The notes: a model not told the origin generated them from the sequence alone. Counted from the first letter of the stretch, positions 33,865 to 45,266 are shown. The stretch is 64,000 bases of DNA from Coptis chinensis (GCA_015680905.1 CM027383.1:84291001-84355000); one strand, 5' to 3'. A program made the numbers and translations.

Positions 33865-33935
33865 ACTCCAATTAAGAGCAGTATCGATTGTTGCCATATC
33901 TTCGATATTGATATAGCTTTATAGATCTTTGAACT

Positions 33936-34012
33936 ATAATTTTTGACCTGGTATCGAGATGCGGATCTACAGATCACCATGAGTTTTTCTTTGACTCGAT
34001 ACCGATACCAGG
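33936..34012. repeat. first part of the 47-49-bp tandem array (Tat 3' region)
   Basis: One to two units of GACCTGGTATCGAGAT, GATCTACAGATCACCA and GAGTTTTTC. The array resumes at 36090. Confidence 0.7.
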
Positions 34013-34355
34013 ATTCGAACTAGTAGCCTTGCTCTTAAAGACAAATTTGGTAATGAAATTTGTAACATTTACTCAATATAAAATCTCATATTACCCATAA
34101 TAAATAAATTCAACCTACTGGCTCAAAACCCAACATGCACTGAATTAAATCACGCCATTAAACTTTAGTGAATTATCATTTGAACCTTAAACCGTCCCGC
34201 GCACAGATAACCAAGAATTACTTTTTCATTAATTTTTCTCGTTTTCTTGCTAAACACTATTAACTTTCCTCATTTTATTGCTAATCACTATTATGTTTCC
34301 TCGTTTTCTTGCTAATCACCATTAAGTTCCATCGTTTTTATAAATTTTTTACTAT

Positions 34356-34363
34356 TATAAAAA
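34356..34363 (+). promoter_or_regulatory. TATA-like box for the small acidic ORF
   Basis: TATAAAAA lies 72 bp upstream of the ATG at 34435, antisense to the element's gag-pol. Confidence 0.45.
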
Positions 34364-34434
34364 GACATTCACCTGCATGATTCTAAACCATCTTTTGTAA
34401 TCCTCTTACTGAAAACAACAAACCTAAACAAAAA

Positions 34435-34731
34435 ATGTCTCTCATTTCATACTTCCTTACTATTCTTGCTATTTTCATGGTTCTCCCAGACTGGCCTTAT
34501 TGGTCAGACTATCCTATCACTGAGTATTCTAATGATGAAGAAGGGCAAGAAGAAGACGAAGAAAAAGAAGAAGACAAAATAGAAGAAGACAAAGAAGAAG
34601 ATGAATATGACGATGAAGATGAATGGCTTCGATACTCATATTGTTATGAAAAAAGTAATGATGGGTCTTCGACTGATGGTGATGACGAGGATGATAGTGA
34701 TGATGAGGATGAAGATGAAGATGAAGATTAA
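34435..34731 (+). CDS. small acidic protein with hydrophobic N-terminus, inside the Tat element
   Basis: 98 residues, no homologue recognised. Residues 1-19 (SLISYFLTILAIFMVL) form a hydrophobic segment that could be a signal peptide or anchor. From residue about 34 nearly every residue is Asp or Glu with a few Lys, and the protein ends in a run of DED. It reads antisense to gag-pol, has a TATA-like box at 34356 and is uninterrupted, whereas the surrounding element frames are broken. An acidic tail can arise by chance from GAA/GAT-rich DNA, so coding status is uncertain. Confidence 0.4.
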   Translation: MSLISYFLTILAIFMVLPDWPYWSDYPITEYSNDEEGQEEDEEKEEDKIEEDKEEDEYDDEDEWLRYSYCYEKSNDGSSTDGDDEDDSDDEDEDEDED

Positions 34732-34923
34732 TGTTTTCTTTAAGTTATTTAGTTTTACACTCTATGTGTAACAGCCCTGTTTTGCTTATGTTATCCCTTT
34801 TTAATGAATTATTATTGCACTACTTTTGCTTAAACAAAAAAAATCCAGTGCAACTCTATCAAATGGCATTTGCAATTATTTAAAAAGAACAAATTTGAAA
34901 TTCGATGCTATTCCCCTGACATA

Positions 34924-34924
<1 letters not shown>

Positions 34925-35009
<85 letters not shown>
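34925..35009. repeat. (TA)n(CA)n microsatellite
   Basis: About 27 TA units followed by about 15 CA units, immediately left of the Mutator-like MITE. Confidence 0.95.
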
Positions 35010-35010
<1 letters not shown>

Positions 35011-35020
35011 ACGGTTAGGC

Positions 35021-35989
35021 TATAGTGACACTCTTATCTCACACCCCTCCTGAGCCCTCAGATCTCAGGATAAGATGATCAAATCTAATTCTGATAAAAA
35101 CTTGAAATTTCAAAATTTCGAAAACCAAAAACGAAAAAATACAAAAAAATTTATCTTCTTCTTCTCTACTCCAGAAATTTTCGAATCTAGATCTGGTGAA
35201 GCATTGAACAGATCTGGTGAAGCATTAAGAACTTTGATAGTTGAGTACACGATCACCAACTAAGTACTTAGTCTTTGATAGTTTTTCCTCATAAACATCA
35301 AGAACTTTGTTAAGTTTCTCAACATGGGCTTCAATGATTTTTTCATCTGGAATCACCATTCTTTGGTAAACAATTGGTGAAATCAAGTTTTAGAAGATTG
35401 GAATCAGCATTCACAGCTGCTGATTCTTTTAGATCATCAAGTTTTAGAAGATCTGTTCCTTGGTCCTTGTGTTTGGTATATCATGAAACAAGGAACAGAT
35501 CTGGTGAAGCATGAGTGCACACGCGCTCTGGATGTGTGTTAGAAAAGCGTGCACGCGCTAATGCTTCACCAGACGCAACTCGAGAGAGTGAGGAGAATAA
35601 GATAGTTGTATCAAATAAGGGTTTAATTCCTGTGTTTGATTCCTACAATCAAGATTCTTTTTGCAATGTAAAGGTTTAATTTTATACCAAATCGTATCAA
35701 ATAACCTGAATTTCAGAACTTTGTAAGGGTTTGATTCCTACATAAATTTTTTTAATGAACTTGGTTTCTTTTTGAACTTTGTGAGGGGTATTTCTTTAAT
35801 GAACTTTGTTTGTAAGGGTTCAATTTGTCAGAATATTTGTTTCTGGAGTGGAGAAGAAGAAGATAAAAAAATTCGTATTTTTTTGTTTTTTGGTTTTTGA
35901 AATTTTAAAATTTCAAGTTTTTATCAGAATTAGATCTGATCATCTCATCCTGAGATCTGAGGGCTCAGGAGGGGTGTGAGATAAAAGTG

Positions 35990-35997
<8 letters not shown>
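35021..35997. mobile_element. long-TIR MITE (Mutator-like), 977 bp
   Basis: Inverted termini of about 145 bp, more than 90% alike, starting TATAGTGACACT(C/T)TTATCTCACACC (35021-35169 and 35847-35997). Long TIRs without coding capacity suggest a Mutator-type MITE. The left flank is a (TA)n(CA)n tract and the right flank a (TA)n tract (35998-36050), so the TSD cannot be read. Inside, AGATCTGGTGAAGCAT occurs several times. Confidence 0.8.

Positions 35998-36050
<53 letters not shown>
35998..36050. repeat. (TA)n microsatellite
   Basis: About 26 TA units directly right of the MITE. Confidence 0.95.
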
Positions 36051-36055
<5 letters not shown>

Positions 36056-36089
36056 ATTGTTACATACCTTATGCGTCTGCCTCCTTGTT

Positions 36090-36385
36090 CTTTGACCTGG
36101 TATCGAGCATACGATACCACATATACTAGGATTTTCATCATGATCTTGACCTCATATCGACATTGTTGCCAAGAACTGGATTTTTTTACCCGAACTCGAC
36201 ATTGCTACCAGAACTTGATTTTTTGACCTGGTATCGAGATGATGATCTACATATCACCAGGATTTTTGTTTGACCTGGTATCGAGATAATGATCTACAGA
36301 TCACTAGGGTTTTTGTTTGACTTGGTATTGAGATGAGGATCTACAGATCACCAGGATTTTTGTTTGACCTGTTATCAACATATAA
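36090..36385. repeat. 47-49-bp tandem array (Tat 3' region)
   Basis: At least three good units: TTGACCTGGTATCGAGAT, GATCTACAGATCACCAGG, ATTTTTGT, with degenerate units before them. Same family as 33936-34012; the DNA between (34013-36089) includes the small acidic ORF and the MITE. Confidence 0.85.
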
Positions 36386-36497
36386 TTCTAGAGATACGAG
36401 GATCTGCAATATTTGTATAGATATTGCTTTTGGAAATAAGAATCTCTTTATTGAATGCATAACTTCGAAAAATACATCATGATACTTAGAATATTCT

Positions 36498-37873
36498 TTA
36501 TTGATAAAATACTTTCAAATTGCTTACATTTTGAGGCTTTGGTAATGTTACACCTTCATCCATTTTTAAGTAGTAAGCTCCATTGATTCCCACTTTGTGA
36601 ATAATATAAGGCCCATTCCAGCTTGTTGCTAGTTTACCAACCCCTTTCTCTTTAGTTGCTTGAGTAACCATTTTCAAGACTAAATCATCTTCTTGAAAAT
36701 GTCTTTCTTTCACTTTCTTGTTGAAAACTTTTCTAAGCTGCTGATGGTATGTGTCGAGCCTTAATTTTGCTTGATCTCTTGTTTCCTCAAGATTGAGGAC
36801 TTCTGCTGCCATTACTTCATTATTTTGGTCATTTGTTAAAACTTTAGTTATGGATGTGAATACCACCATTTCTGATGGGGTTACTGCCTCCATACCATAA
36901 ACTAATGTAAAAGGAGATTCACCCGTGGCAGTTCGAGGTGTCGTTCTATAACCTCATAGAATGTTGTTTAATTCATCCACCCAGTGGCCTTTCTTGTCTT
37001 CCAACTTTTTCTTAATATTATCCATAATGGTTTTATTTGTTGCTTCTACTTGCCCGTTACCCTGAGCATAATATGGCGCAGATGTGAAATGTTTTACCTT
37101 GTATGATTCCAAGAAAGCTTTTAGTTTTCCTTCCTCGAACTGTGACTCATTATCTAATATAATGGCATATGGCAATCCGTATCGACATATTACTCTTTCA
37201 AAAAGAAAACTTATCACATCTTGCTCTTTTATGTGCTGTAAAGCTATGGCCTATACCCACTTGGTGAAATAGTCTGTGACCACGAGCATGAATCGTCTTT
37301 TACCTCTTCTAGATGCTAGAGGATTGACAATATCCGTGCCCTATAGCGCAAAGGGCCATGAATTCGATACACAGTGCAACTCTTCAGCTGGAACGTGTAT
37401 AGCTTTTCCATGTATTTGGCATTGTATACACTTTTAGCATAATGAAGACAATCTCTTCGCATCTGAGGCCAAAAATACCCTTGTCTCGTTTTTTTATTTG
37501 ACAATGATCTTCCAGCTGAGTGGTTTCCACATTCTCCTTCGTGGAGTTCTGCAATGATTAAATGCGCATCCTCAGGTGATATACATTTCAAATGCGGACC
37601 TCCGGAATTCTTTCGATATATCTCATTATCAATCAATACATATCTTTGTGCTCCAGATTTGATCCTTCTGGCCTCATTTTTGTCCTCAGGTACTTTACCC
37701 TCAAATAAGTATGATATATATGCTTCCCTCCATGACTCCCCCAGTGTGTCGATTTTCATAATCTCTGGTTCGTCGACATCAATGCTTGGCTTTTCTTGGA
37801 CGCCGATGTGCAAAGTGCGACCCTCCGTGTTTTCTAACATCGCTGCCACATAAGCTAGGGCGTCTGCATACAT
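36498..37873 (-). pseudogene. Tat integrase, broken
   Basis: Read down from 37873. The zinc-binding H-H-C-C region is near 37540-37420 (CGNHSAGRSL, RRDCLHYAKS). The DDE core lies at 37217-36954 with DNESQFE and the catalytic Glu in GQVEATNK; the segment between (37315-37218) is out of frame. The C-terminal part (36893-36498, FQEDDLVLKM, WNGPYIIHKV) matches the gypsy integrase tail. Three frames with stops between them. Confidence 0.88.
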
Positions 37874-37906
37874 GTTTTCATTTCTATATATTAAGGTGTT
37901 ACAACC

Positions 37907-38320
37907 TTATTTATTAAAGTTTCTCAACTTAGTTTTTATACAACTTAAGTAATCCACCATGTTATCACATTTTGCTGAATATCCTCCATTAATCTGACTG
38001 ACTACCAGCATTGAGTCGCTAAAAATTGATAATTCTTTCACTTTGAGAGATTTGGCCATTTTGAGTCCTGCAATTAAAGCTTTATACTCAGCCTCATTAT
38101 TCAATGCATGGAATCCTAATGTCATCGTGGTTTCGAGCCTTTGATTTTCGGGTGTAACCAATACAACCCCGATGCCACATCCCTTACTCCCAGATGATCC
38201 ATCGACAAATAGTTTCCAACTATTTGTTCCAGCCCATGGATTATCTGTATCGATAATATCCTCGGGCTCTTGCATCGTTAAAACACAACTCCTTTTCCAT
38301 GCCCCAACTAACATCCTCAC
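37907..38320 (-). pseudogene. Tat second (archaeal-type) RNase H
   Basis: Open segment with the RNase H motifs WKLFVDGSS (first Asp), LNNEAEYKALIAGL (Glu) and FSDSMLVVSQ (Asp), then QINGGY. It lies after the usual gypsy RNase H and before the integrase, which is characteristic of the Tat lineage. Catalytic residues are present; the adjoining frames are broken. Confidence 0.85.
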
Positions 38321-38453
38321 ATGGAAAATCAGCCAAGAAGTTGGTCATTACCTGACTCTTTTTCGATACCCAGTTTCGATATTCGACTCTAAATTCGTTT
38401 ATCAGTACCGACCATTTCGACATCCTTCCTGACTTAGCTGTTTTCGCCAAAGT

Positions 38454-39772
38454 CTATTTTAATGGGAGATTCGTCATAACGATCACGGAGTGTGATTGAA
38501 AATATGGCTTCAGCCTCTGAGATGAGAATAAAAGCGCTAGAGCGTATTTCTCCAGTGTCGAATATCGTCTCTCTGCCTTGAGCATTGTTTTTCTTTGAAA
38601 ATACACCAGTCTTTCAACACCATTTTCAACTTTCACCAACACTGAACTTATAGCAAATTCACATACTGCTAAATAGAAAAGCAAACTTTCTCCCTCATCT
38701 GGTTTTGTAGGCGTTGACATTTCTTGTAGATATTTCTTTAACTCTGAAAATACTTCTTCACATTTTTCATTCCAACAGAATTTAGTATTCTTTTTAAGCA
38801 ACTTGAAAAGAGGCTTACATCGATTAGAAATTCTGGAGATGAATCTGTTGAGAGCAGCTATTCTCCCAGTCAACCTTTGTATTTGCTTTCTAGTTGTTAG
38901 TGATGGCATCTGCTGAAGTGTTTGTATCTGATATGGATTAGCATCGATGCCTCGCTTGGTAACAATGTACCCGAAGAATTTGCCAGAACTGACCCCGAAA
39001 GTACACTTCTCTGGGTTAAGCTTCATGTTAAATTCTCGCAATATTTGAAATACAGTATCGAGGCCCTTCACATGATCTTCAGCTTTCATAGACTTTATAA
39101 CCATATCATCGATATAGACCTCGACAATTCGTTTAATGAGTTTCTTAAACATTTTCTCCACTAGCCTTTGATAAGTGGCTCCCACATTTTTCAACCCAAA
39201 TGGCATTCTGATGAAACAGTATATACCTCCATTAACGACGAAGGCCATTTTGAGTTGATCTATAATAGCCATTAGAATTTGAAAATATCCCGAATATCCA
39301 TTGCAGAAACCGATTAATTCAAAACCAGCTGTTCGATCAACCAACTCATCTATCCTTGGCATCGGATAATGATCTTTGGGACACTTCTTATTTACATCGA
39401 TAAAGTCGACGCAAATTCGAACTCTACCATCCTTCTTGGGCCCTACGACTATGTTCGCCACCCATTGAGAATGATCCACTTATCTAATTATGCCATTATT
39501 TAGCATTTTTTGTATTTCGGCTTGCACCGCTTCTTCGTACATTGGTTTAACTTTTCGATGCTTTGATGGACCGGAGTTGCATTTTCTTCCATATTCAGCT
39601 TGTGTGAACAAATAGCTAGGTCGATATCGGTAAGGTCCAACATCAACCACGCAAAAACATCCTGATTCCCTTTCAAGAAAACCATCAATTCATCTCTTAT
39701 GGCCCCACTCATTTCTGTACCAATGAACGTATGACGCTCCATTTCTCCTGTACTAATATCAACTTTTTCCAC
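38454..39772 (-). pseudogene. Tat reverse transcriptase and gypsy RNase H
   Basis: RT begins with AIRDELMVFLKGNQDVFAW (39772-39500) and, after a stop and frameshift at about 39480-39500, continues VANIVVGPKKDGRVRICVDF, MPFGLKNVGATYQR and the catalytic YIDD at 39105-39116. The connection domain and gypsy RNase H follow (LLFYLAVCEFAIS, RRYSTLEKYALAL) down to 38454. The 341-residue main frame is nearly intact. Confidence 0.9.
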
Positions 39773-39911
39773 CGCCTTGATTGTTTTTCTTCCCCAGGGT
39801 TCTTCATTTTGCTTTAGCTCTTGTGTGAAATTTACCTGCTCATATATCTGTATATCGGAGTCAGTAGGTAAAGCTTGCTGTAACTGCTACTTAGAGCTTT
39901 CCAAGACGCCC

Positions 39912-40400
39912 CTAGTGTCTTGGTTTTTTTCCTTTCATTATCCCCTTTACAGTGATGAAATTACACTTTTCTGACTCCAACTGATCCCCCCTGATTTTGT
40001 ACAAGTCATACACTGTGGGAAATCTGATTACCTTGTAAAATGTACTTGGGATAGCACGCATATCGTGTATCCACTTTCTTCCAAGTATTGCATTGTGATC
40101 GGAGTGATGTTTTATGACCACGAACTTTGTCATCACTGTTTGAGGTCCTACTCGAACTGGTAATTTTATCTCTCCAACGGGCTTGGTGGATCTTCTATTA
40201 AACCCAAACAAATTGAAGTGTGGTGGCTTTAGATGAGTCTCATCGAGACTGATGCCTATGAACGCCTTCTAGAATAAAATATTCACAGACTACCACAATC
40301 CACAAGTATCTTTTGCACATCATATCCAGAGATACGCAAAGTGATTAATAATGCATTATCATGTGGCAACATCACCTTAGACAGGTCATTTGGTACGAAC
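39912..40400 (-). pseudogene. Tat aspartic protease, broken
   Basis: The C-terminal half is clear (GEIKLPVRVGPQ, NAILGRKWIHDMRAIPST). The active-site loop near 40310 reads VDCGS in place of the usual D(T/S)G, followed by a stop. Inactive. Confidence 0.75.
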
Positions 40401-40502
40401 ATAATTGCTCATGGAATGCTAGTCAATACCAGACTTTGACTTACTGGAATAGGCTCGATATTGACCTCGAGCACTTCTTTTACTGTTGAAATCTTTCTTA
40501 TT

Positions 40503-42130
40503 TTATCTCTCATGATTTTCTTCTGTCGTATTTCCCCTTTGTAGATCATATTTATTACTCCAAGGTATAGTTGTAGTTTCTGCGGGTCTGACATCAGCCC
40601 TGAACTCTCGCAACTTCCCATCTTTCATCAGTCTATCAATTTCTTTTAATAACTGCAAGCATTTGTTTGTCTCATGATTCTCAATCTTGTGGAATTGACA
40701 ATAAGGCCTCCCCTTCATCTCCCTGAGAGTATATTTTGGCCATGTCACGAAATCTTCTTTTGCGATCCTCCTTAATATATCTTCCGGTGTGGTATTGATG
40801 GCGATAAAATTATTGGGATCTAGCTCTTCTTTCAGTGTCCTCTCATATTTCCTTCTTTGTTGTGGTTGATTATCCCGATTTGTATAATGCTCCTGTGGTC
40901 TTTTGTTATCTAACCTCGAGGAGTCTCGACTCTCGTGTCTATCTTTGTCCCACTTTTCTATCTCTGATACTTGCAATACAGTTTGCACAGTGGCTACATT
41001 TATCCCTTCTTCCACTCTAATATCTTTGTCAGCTTATCATACAACTCTTGTAGACTTTTAACTTCTTTTCGTAAGAGATATTTGTGCATATATGATCCAG
41101 GTATCACACCTGTTTGGAAAGCCATGATGGCTGTCATCTCAGACTCGTCAAGCTAGCTTCTCGACCGATTGAGTTTCGGCCTTGAATCTCGCCAAGAAAT
41201 CCTTCAAAGACTCGTTTTTCCCCTGTTTCAATTGGAATAAGACTAACACTTGTTTCGGCTTTACCTTCTGATCGATGACCATAGTTGGTGAGGAATCTTT
41301 CCTCGATTTCACGAACACACGAAATGGTCCCCTCCGGTATTGTATAGAACCACTTCGGTGCTTTGCCTTTAAGGCTTGAAGAAAATGATCAACATAGTAT
41401 GGAATCCCAATACTCCGTTATGTGATATATCAAGAACTGGTGTCGATAGCTAAATAGATGGTCCATAGGATCAGTGGTCCGATCATACTGGGTGAACTTT
41501 GGATTCTTGAATTTTGGAGGTAATGGCACCCTTTCTACTTTCTTTTTCAACGGGTTTCTACTTACATCGTCTGCCAGTTTACGAATTGAAGCTGATACCT
41601 TTTCCAGGAGCTGGTCACCAAATTGCCTCTGCATCCTCTCCTGCACCATTTCCTTCGTGATTGGTGCTTTTATCTCTTCCTCTTGCACCACCTTTGGTGT
41701 CGATTTCACTACTTATTGCACCTCTTCGAGGTGGCTTTTTCTCACTTCCTTGATATGGCTCTTTCTTACCACTGGAGTGCCAGAACTCGACTCATCGCCA
41801 TCTTTCTCGCACATAGCTTCTACTGCACGCTTCTCATTCTCTTCTCTCACCGCTTTATTTTCAGCCATTAAATTTTTATTTTGCTTTTTCCAAATCTTCA
41901 AACTTTCTCAACAAGGCTTTTAAAGACACCTCTTCTTCCTGTATCTCTTCTACTTCTTCCATCAATCTACTTACCGATCGCCTTGTTTTGTGTTCCTCAT
42001 TCTTGGATGCTGCTTGAGAAGTACTTCCTTCATTGATCATCATTGTTTTACTTGTTGTAGCACGTTTTGGAGGTATCTTTGACAAGAAAATGAACACTTT
42101 ACTGATCTCACAGAATTTCCTTGAACACAA
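40503..42130 (-). pseudogene. Tat gag, broken
   Basis: N-terminal coiled-coil region (MMINEGSTS, then VEEIQEEEVSLKALL), from about 42043, followed after frameshifts by KFKNPKFTQYDRTTDPMDHL at about 41480 and the nucleocapsid-type YCQFHKIENHETNKC at about 40690, a form typical of Tat/Retand gag. At least three frame changes between 41900 and 41015. Confidence 0.82.
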
Positions 42131-42212
42131 CCAATTATTCTTTATCTCAAACGTCTACCAATGGATTCGATCTTCAAAGAGAAAGAAAAGAAACAACTTT
42201 TCTTGTCTTTGA

Positions 42213-42230
42213 ATCACGGACGGCGCCAAT
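42213..42230 (-). other. Tat primer-binding site
   Basis: Minus strand TGGCGCCGTCCGTGATTC, one base inside the 5' LTR. TGGCGCC is a common gypsy PBS start; the tRNA is not assigned. Confidence 0.8.
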
Positions 42231-42231
42231 G

Positions 42232-42627
42232 TAGTGATCAAGTTCTTCTTCTAAGATCAGTTATGGATTGAATGGGTTTGGATTGAATTGAGAATCAAAA
42301 GGAAGTAAAACTTCAGTTTTTGTATGCATCAGTAATGGTAGTTACAAAGCCGCTCAAACTCTCTCTCTATCGCTCTGGTTTTACAAGTTTTATTCGAATG
42401 AATCGAATCCCTCTTCTTTTTCTTGATTATCGCTTTATATAGTCTTCCAGCTATAGTGGTGTCCAATCCTATCCTGACGCGTGTTCATTCTCATTCTTCT
42501 CCTTTCTTTTCCCGTTTGTTCCTGTAACACATGAACTTATGCACAATATATCAATAATCATGTCAATATCTCAAGTTATTTATGATATTTGGGCTGAAAT
42601 ATCGGGTTAACGATATTTGCCACGACA
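42232..42627 (-). repeat. Tat element 5' LTR
   Basis: 396 bp; plus strand TGTAGTGATCAAG...CCACGACA. Its pair is 26225-26619. Followed by the TSD ACATC at 42628-42632. Confidence 0.93.
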
Positions 42628-42632
42628 ACATC

Positions 42633-43762
42633 CCTATCTGAAACTCTGGTTAACCGGTCATATATTTTTGAGGTAGAGGATGTGCGTCTTGACTCATGAG
42701 GAAAATATGAGTTTATAGATTGACATGGTACAACGATAAGTGGATACTCAATCAGTAGGTAGTTACCAAAAAACAAAAATCCAAACTAGTAGGTACGAGA
42801 CTATCAGGTATGTGCAATTTATTGTAAAAATGAAATATGTGGTCTTATCATGCCATGTATTGGTTTTATCCGGGAAATAGGTGTAGAACAGTAAATTGTT
42901 TTGGACATTCGACATTATTGTCTGCAAAAGTTTCAAAATAATATTATCGCAATATATATTGGTAGTTGAAAGACCAAAGGTGATATGTGTAGGCCGAAAA
43001 TTAAATGTATTACTTCAAAATTACGATAAATTATTACAGGGTATACTGTATTATTGATATTGATATTTATATTGGGTAGCTTGATATTCAGAATTTCAGA
43101 CATGTCCAGTTGGTACAGAAAAGAATTGAAGGCATTGGACGATCAAAATTTCAACTTATTTAATGTTAAAATATTAGAAAATACATATTTGTAATGGATA
43201 TTCTGATCTAGGATTGGCATCAAATGATTTGATATGGAAGCATACAGCCCAAACAGTTTTATCTTTTTCAGTGGACAGTTGGAAGGTTTGTAAAGAGAAG
43301 GTGTTCATACTTCATAGCATCCTTGTCCCACTGGAAGAGCAGAAGTGGCCAAAGCTAAAAACAAAGTGCAAATTTTCACATGATAAAGAAAACGACAATT
43401 ATGGCCAAACTTTTCTAACTCTTGCCTTCTTATCTAATGTTCTAAACTCATGATTTTCTGTTTTCACTGCATGCTTCCAAGAGTTCAACTACTCAAGATG
43501 TTACTTCCAGCAAAAAAAAAACTACTCAAGATGTTACGGGAGCTCTGTGCAAGGCTCCACTAAACCAGAAAACCTTTTCTCTAAACTCCTTTGCATCCAT
43601 TCATTTAGAGGTCCTATACTCGATCATTATAATGTTGCTATCTATCCAAAACGTAAAAGATAAATAAACAAAAGAGTATTTATTTTATTTTATTTTACTA
43701 AGAAACATATTTTTGGTAGTTTATCTATTTATACATAAAGATGTTTCATACGAAAAATAATT
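42633..43762. other. intergenic, nothing recognised
   Basis: AT-rich sequence with no family similarity, repeat structure or RNA gene that I can support. An open stretch at 43214-43453 has no recognisable domain. Confidence 0.5.
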
Positions 43763-44408
43763 AAAAAGGGTATCGAACTTTACAAGTTTTAATGGAGATT
43801 AAATTTTTTTTTTCAGTTAAATTGGAGACCAAACTTTTTAATTTTTGCAATGTGGAAACTAGTTATACATGTAGTCTAAATTTCTCACACGGTGTTTCAT
43901 AATTCACAAGTTACATACTTTATTATCAAAGTATATCCATGTTACAACTAGGATAGGGAATCGGGTCGGGTTTGACCCGAATCCGAATAGTTTGGGTTCG
44001 GATCAATTTTTATATCCATTTATTTATTCGGGTCGGGTTGGAATTCAGGTATGTCGGATTCGGGGTCGGATATGATTTTGGGGGTTTTTTTTTTTATTTT
44101 TTATTTTTTATTTTTTTTATTTAGTGTTATCCGGTTGGGTTCAGATTAGATTCGGGTCGAAGATTTCGGTTTGATTCGGATTCGGATATAACCATATCCG
44201 ACCCGAACCCGATCCATTATCTGTCATAGCTACAACCTCATGACCATAGAAATTAATTTAAATTGTGAAACACCGCCGTGTGAGAAATTTAAATGTCAGA
44301 TTATACATGTCCCCACATTACAAAAATTAAAAAGTTTGGGTCTCAATTTGACCGATTTTTTTTTTAGTCCCTATATTATTAAAATTTGTAAATTTTGATA
44401 CCTTTTTT
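43763..44408. mobile_element. foldback element with about 145-bp inverted arms
   Basis: Left arm AAAAAGGGTATCGAAC... through TTTCTCACACGGTGTTTCA (43763-43905) and right arm (inverse, about 44263-44408) ending TTTGATACCTTTTT. The loop contains a second palindrome: GGGTCGGGTTTGACCCGAAT near 43975 versus ATCCGACCCGAACCCGATCC near 44196-44215. No coding capacity. TSD not resolved because the flanks are A/T runs. Confidence 0.75.
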
Positions 44409-45208
44409 AGTAGTTTTTTTATTTTTATAAAATCCACACGTTTTCTTCATATAATTTTTACCGTACGTATTTATTTACAGATTCTTAGAAACAAAATTAT
44501 TAGTACCTGGTTGTTAAAATTTTCTCTGGCTGTGTACCAGGAATCATTTATATGAAGGTTCTTGATGTGACTGCAATGGTAAAATCCCTAAAAGACCGAT
44601 TTCTGTTATTTTAGTTACAACTTATAAAGTACTTTTTTTTGGAAAAGTCTCGTCCCTTAAATAAAGCTCAAGTGATGATGGGGATATTAAATGTGAAAGC
44701 AAAGTGGTCTTTATTATGTAAAAGGAAAATGCCAACATGAACAAAAATAAGAATTTAAAGGAAGGTGAAAGTTTCTTCGCTGCACCATTCAAGTGTAAAT
44801 TGGACAATTCGTATTTGTTTAATCAGTGAGTGGACATTGACGATAAAGTTCCTAAAAAAAGTAAGACAGAATGGAGCACAAGAATTTTCCCTGGGGCCAA
44901 TAAAGGATTACAGAGCCCTACGGACATCATCAAACGAGATCAACTTTGGAATTCTCAGCTTCAGTATATCACAAGAGAAATTACAGACATCAGGTTGAGG
45001 AAATGGAGGTAGATTATTGACGAAAAAGATGTCTGACCAGCGATAAAGACATCTGATCTCTTAGTCAGCTTTTTTTTGGTAACTCTTAGTCAGCTTAGTT
45101 AATCTTCAAAAAGATTCCAAAGAACAGAATGCATGGAGGCAAAATGTGATTGAGTATTGAAGTGGTGGGTGGACACTGGACGACAATTTAAACATATTAA
45201 TAAACTTC
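44409..45208. other. intergenic, nothing firm
   Basis: Two short overlapping frames at 44765-45012 have no recognisable domain. No repeat or RNA gene identified. Confidence 0.45.
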
Positions 45209-45221
45209 TATATATTGCAAA

Positions 45222-45254
<33 letters not shown>

Positions 45255-45266
45255 CCTTATCTCTAC

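Larger units (their letters stand above)
26225..42627 (-). mobile_element. Ty3/gypsy retrotransposon of the Tat lineage, complete but decayed, 16.4 kb
   Basis: Two 395/396-bp LTRs (26225-26619, 42232-42627) in the same orientation, 5-bp TSD ACATC on both sides (26220-26224, 42628-42632), PBS beside the right LTR and PPT beside the left, so transcription is on the minus strand. Coding order is gag, PR, RT, RNase H, a second (archaeal-type) RNase H, INT: the second RNase H marks the Tat lineage (Ogre, Retand, Tat). A 10-kb region between INT and the 3' LTR holds an antisense ORF, tandem arrays, a small acidic ORF, a nested solo LTR (30717-33864) and a MITE (35021-35997). Without these two it is about 12.3 kb. 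All pol frames carry stops. Confidence 0.93.

Noticed and set aside
35987..36226. Open frame through the (TA)n tract
   Set aside because: It translates to a Tyr-Ile repeat from the microsatellite; no coding evidence.
43214..43453. 79-residue open frame as a host gene
   Set aside because: No recognisable domain, no promoter context, AT-rich intergenic setting; expected by chance.
44765..45012. Two overlapping short frames as a gene or gene fragment
   Set aside because: No similarity recalled; neither frame is clearly favoured.
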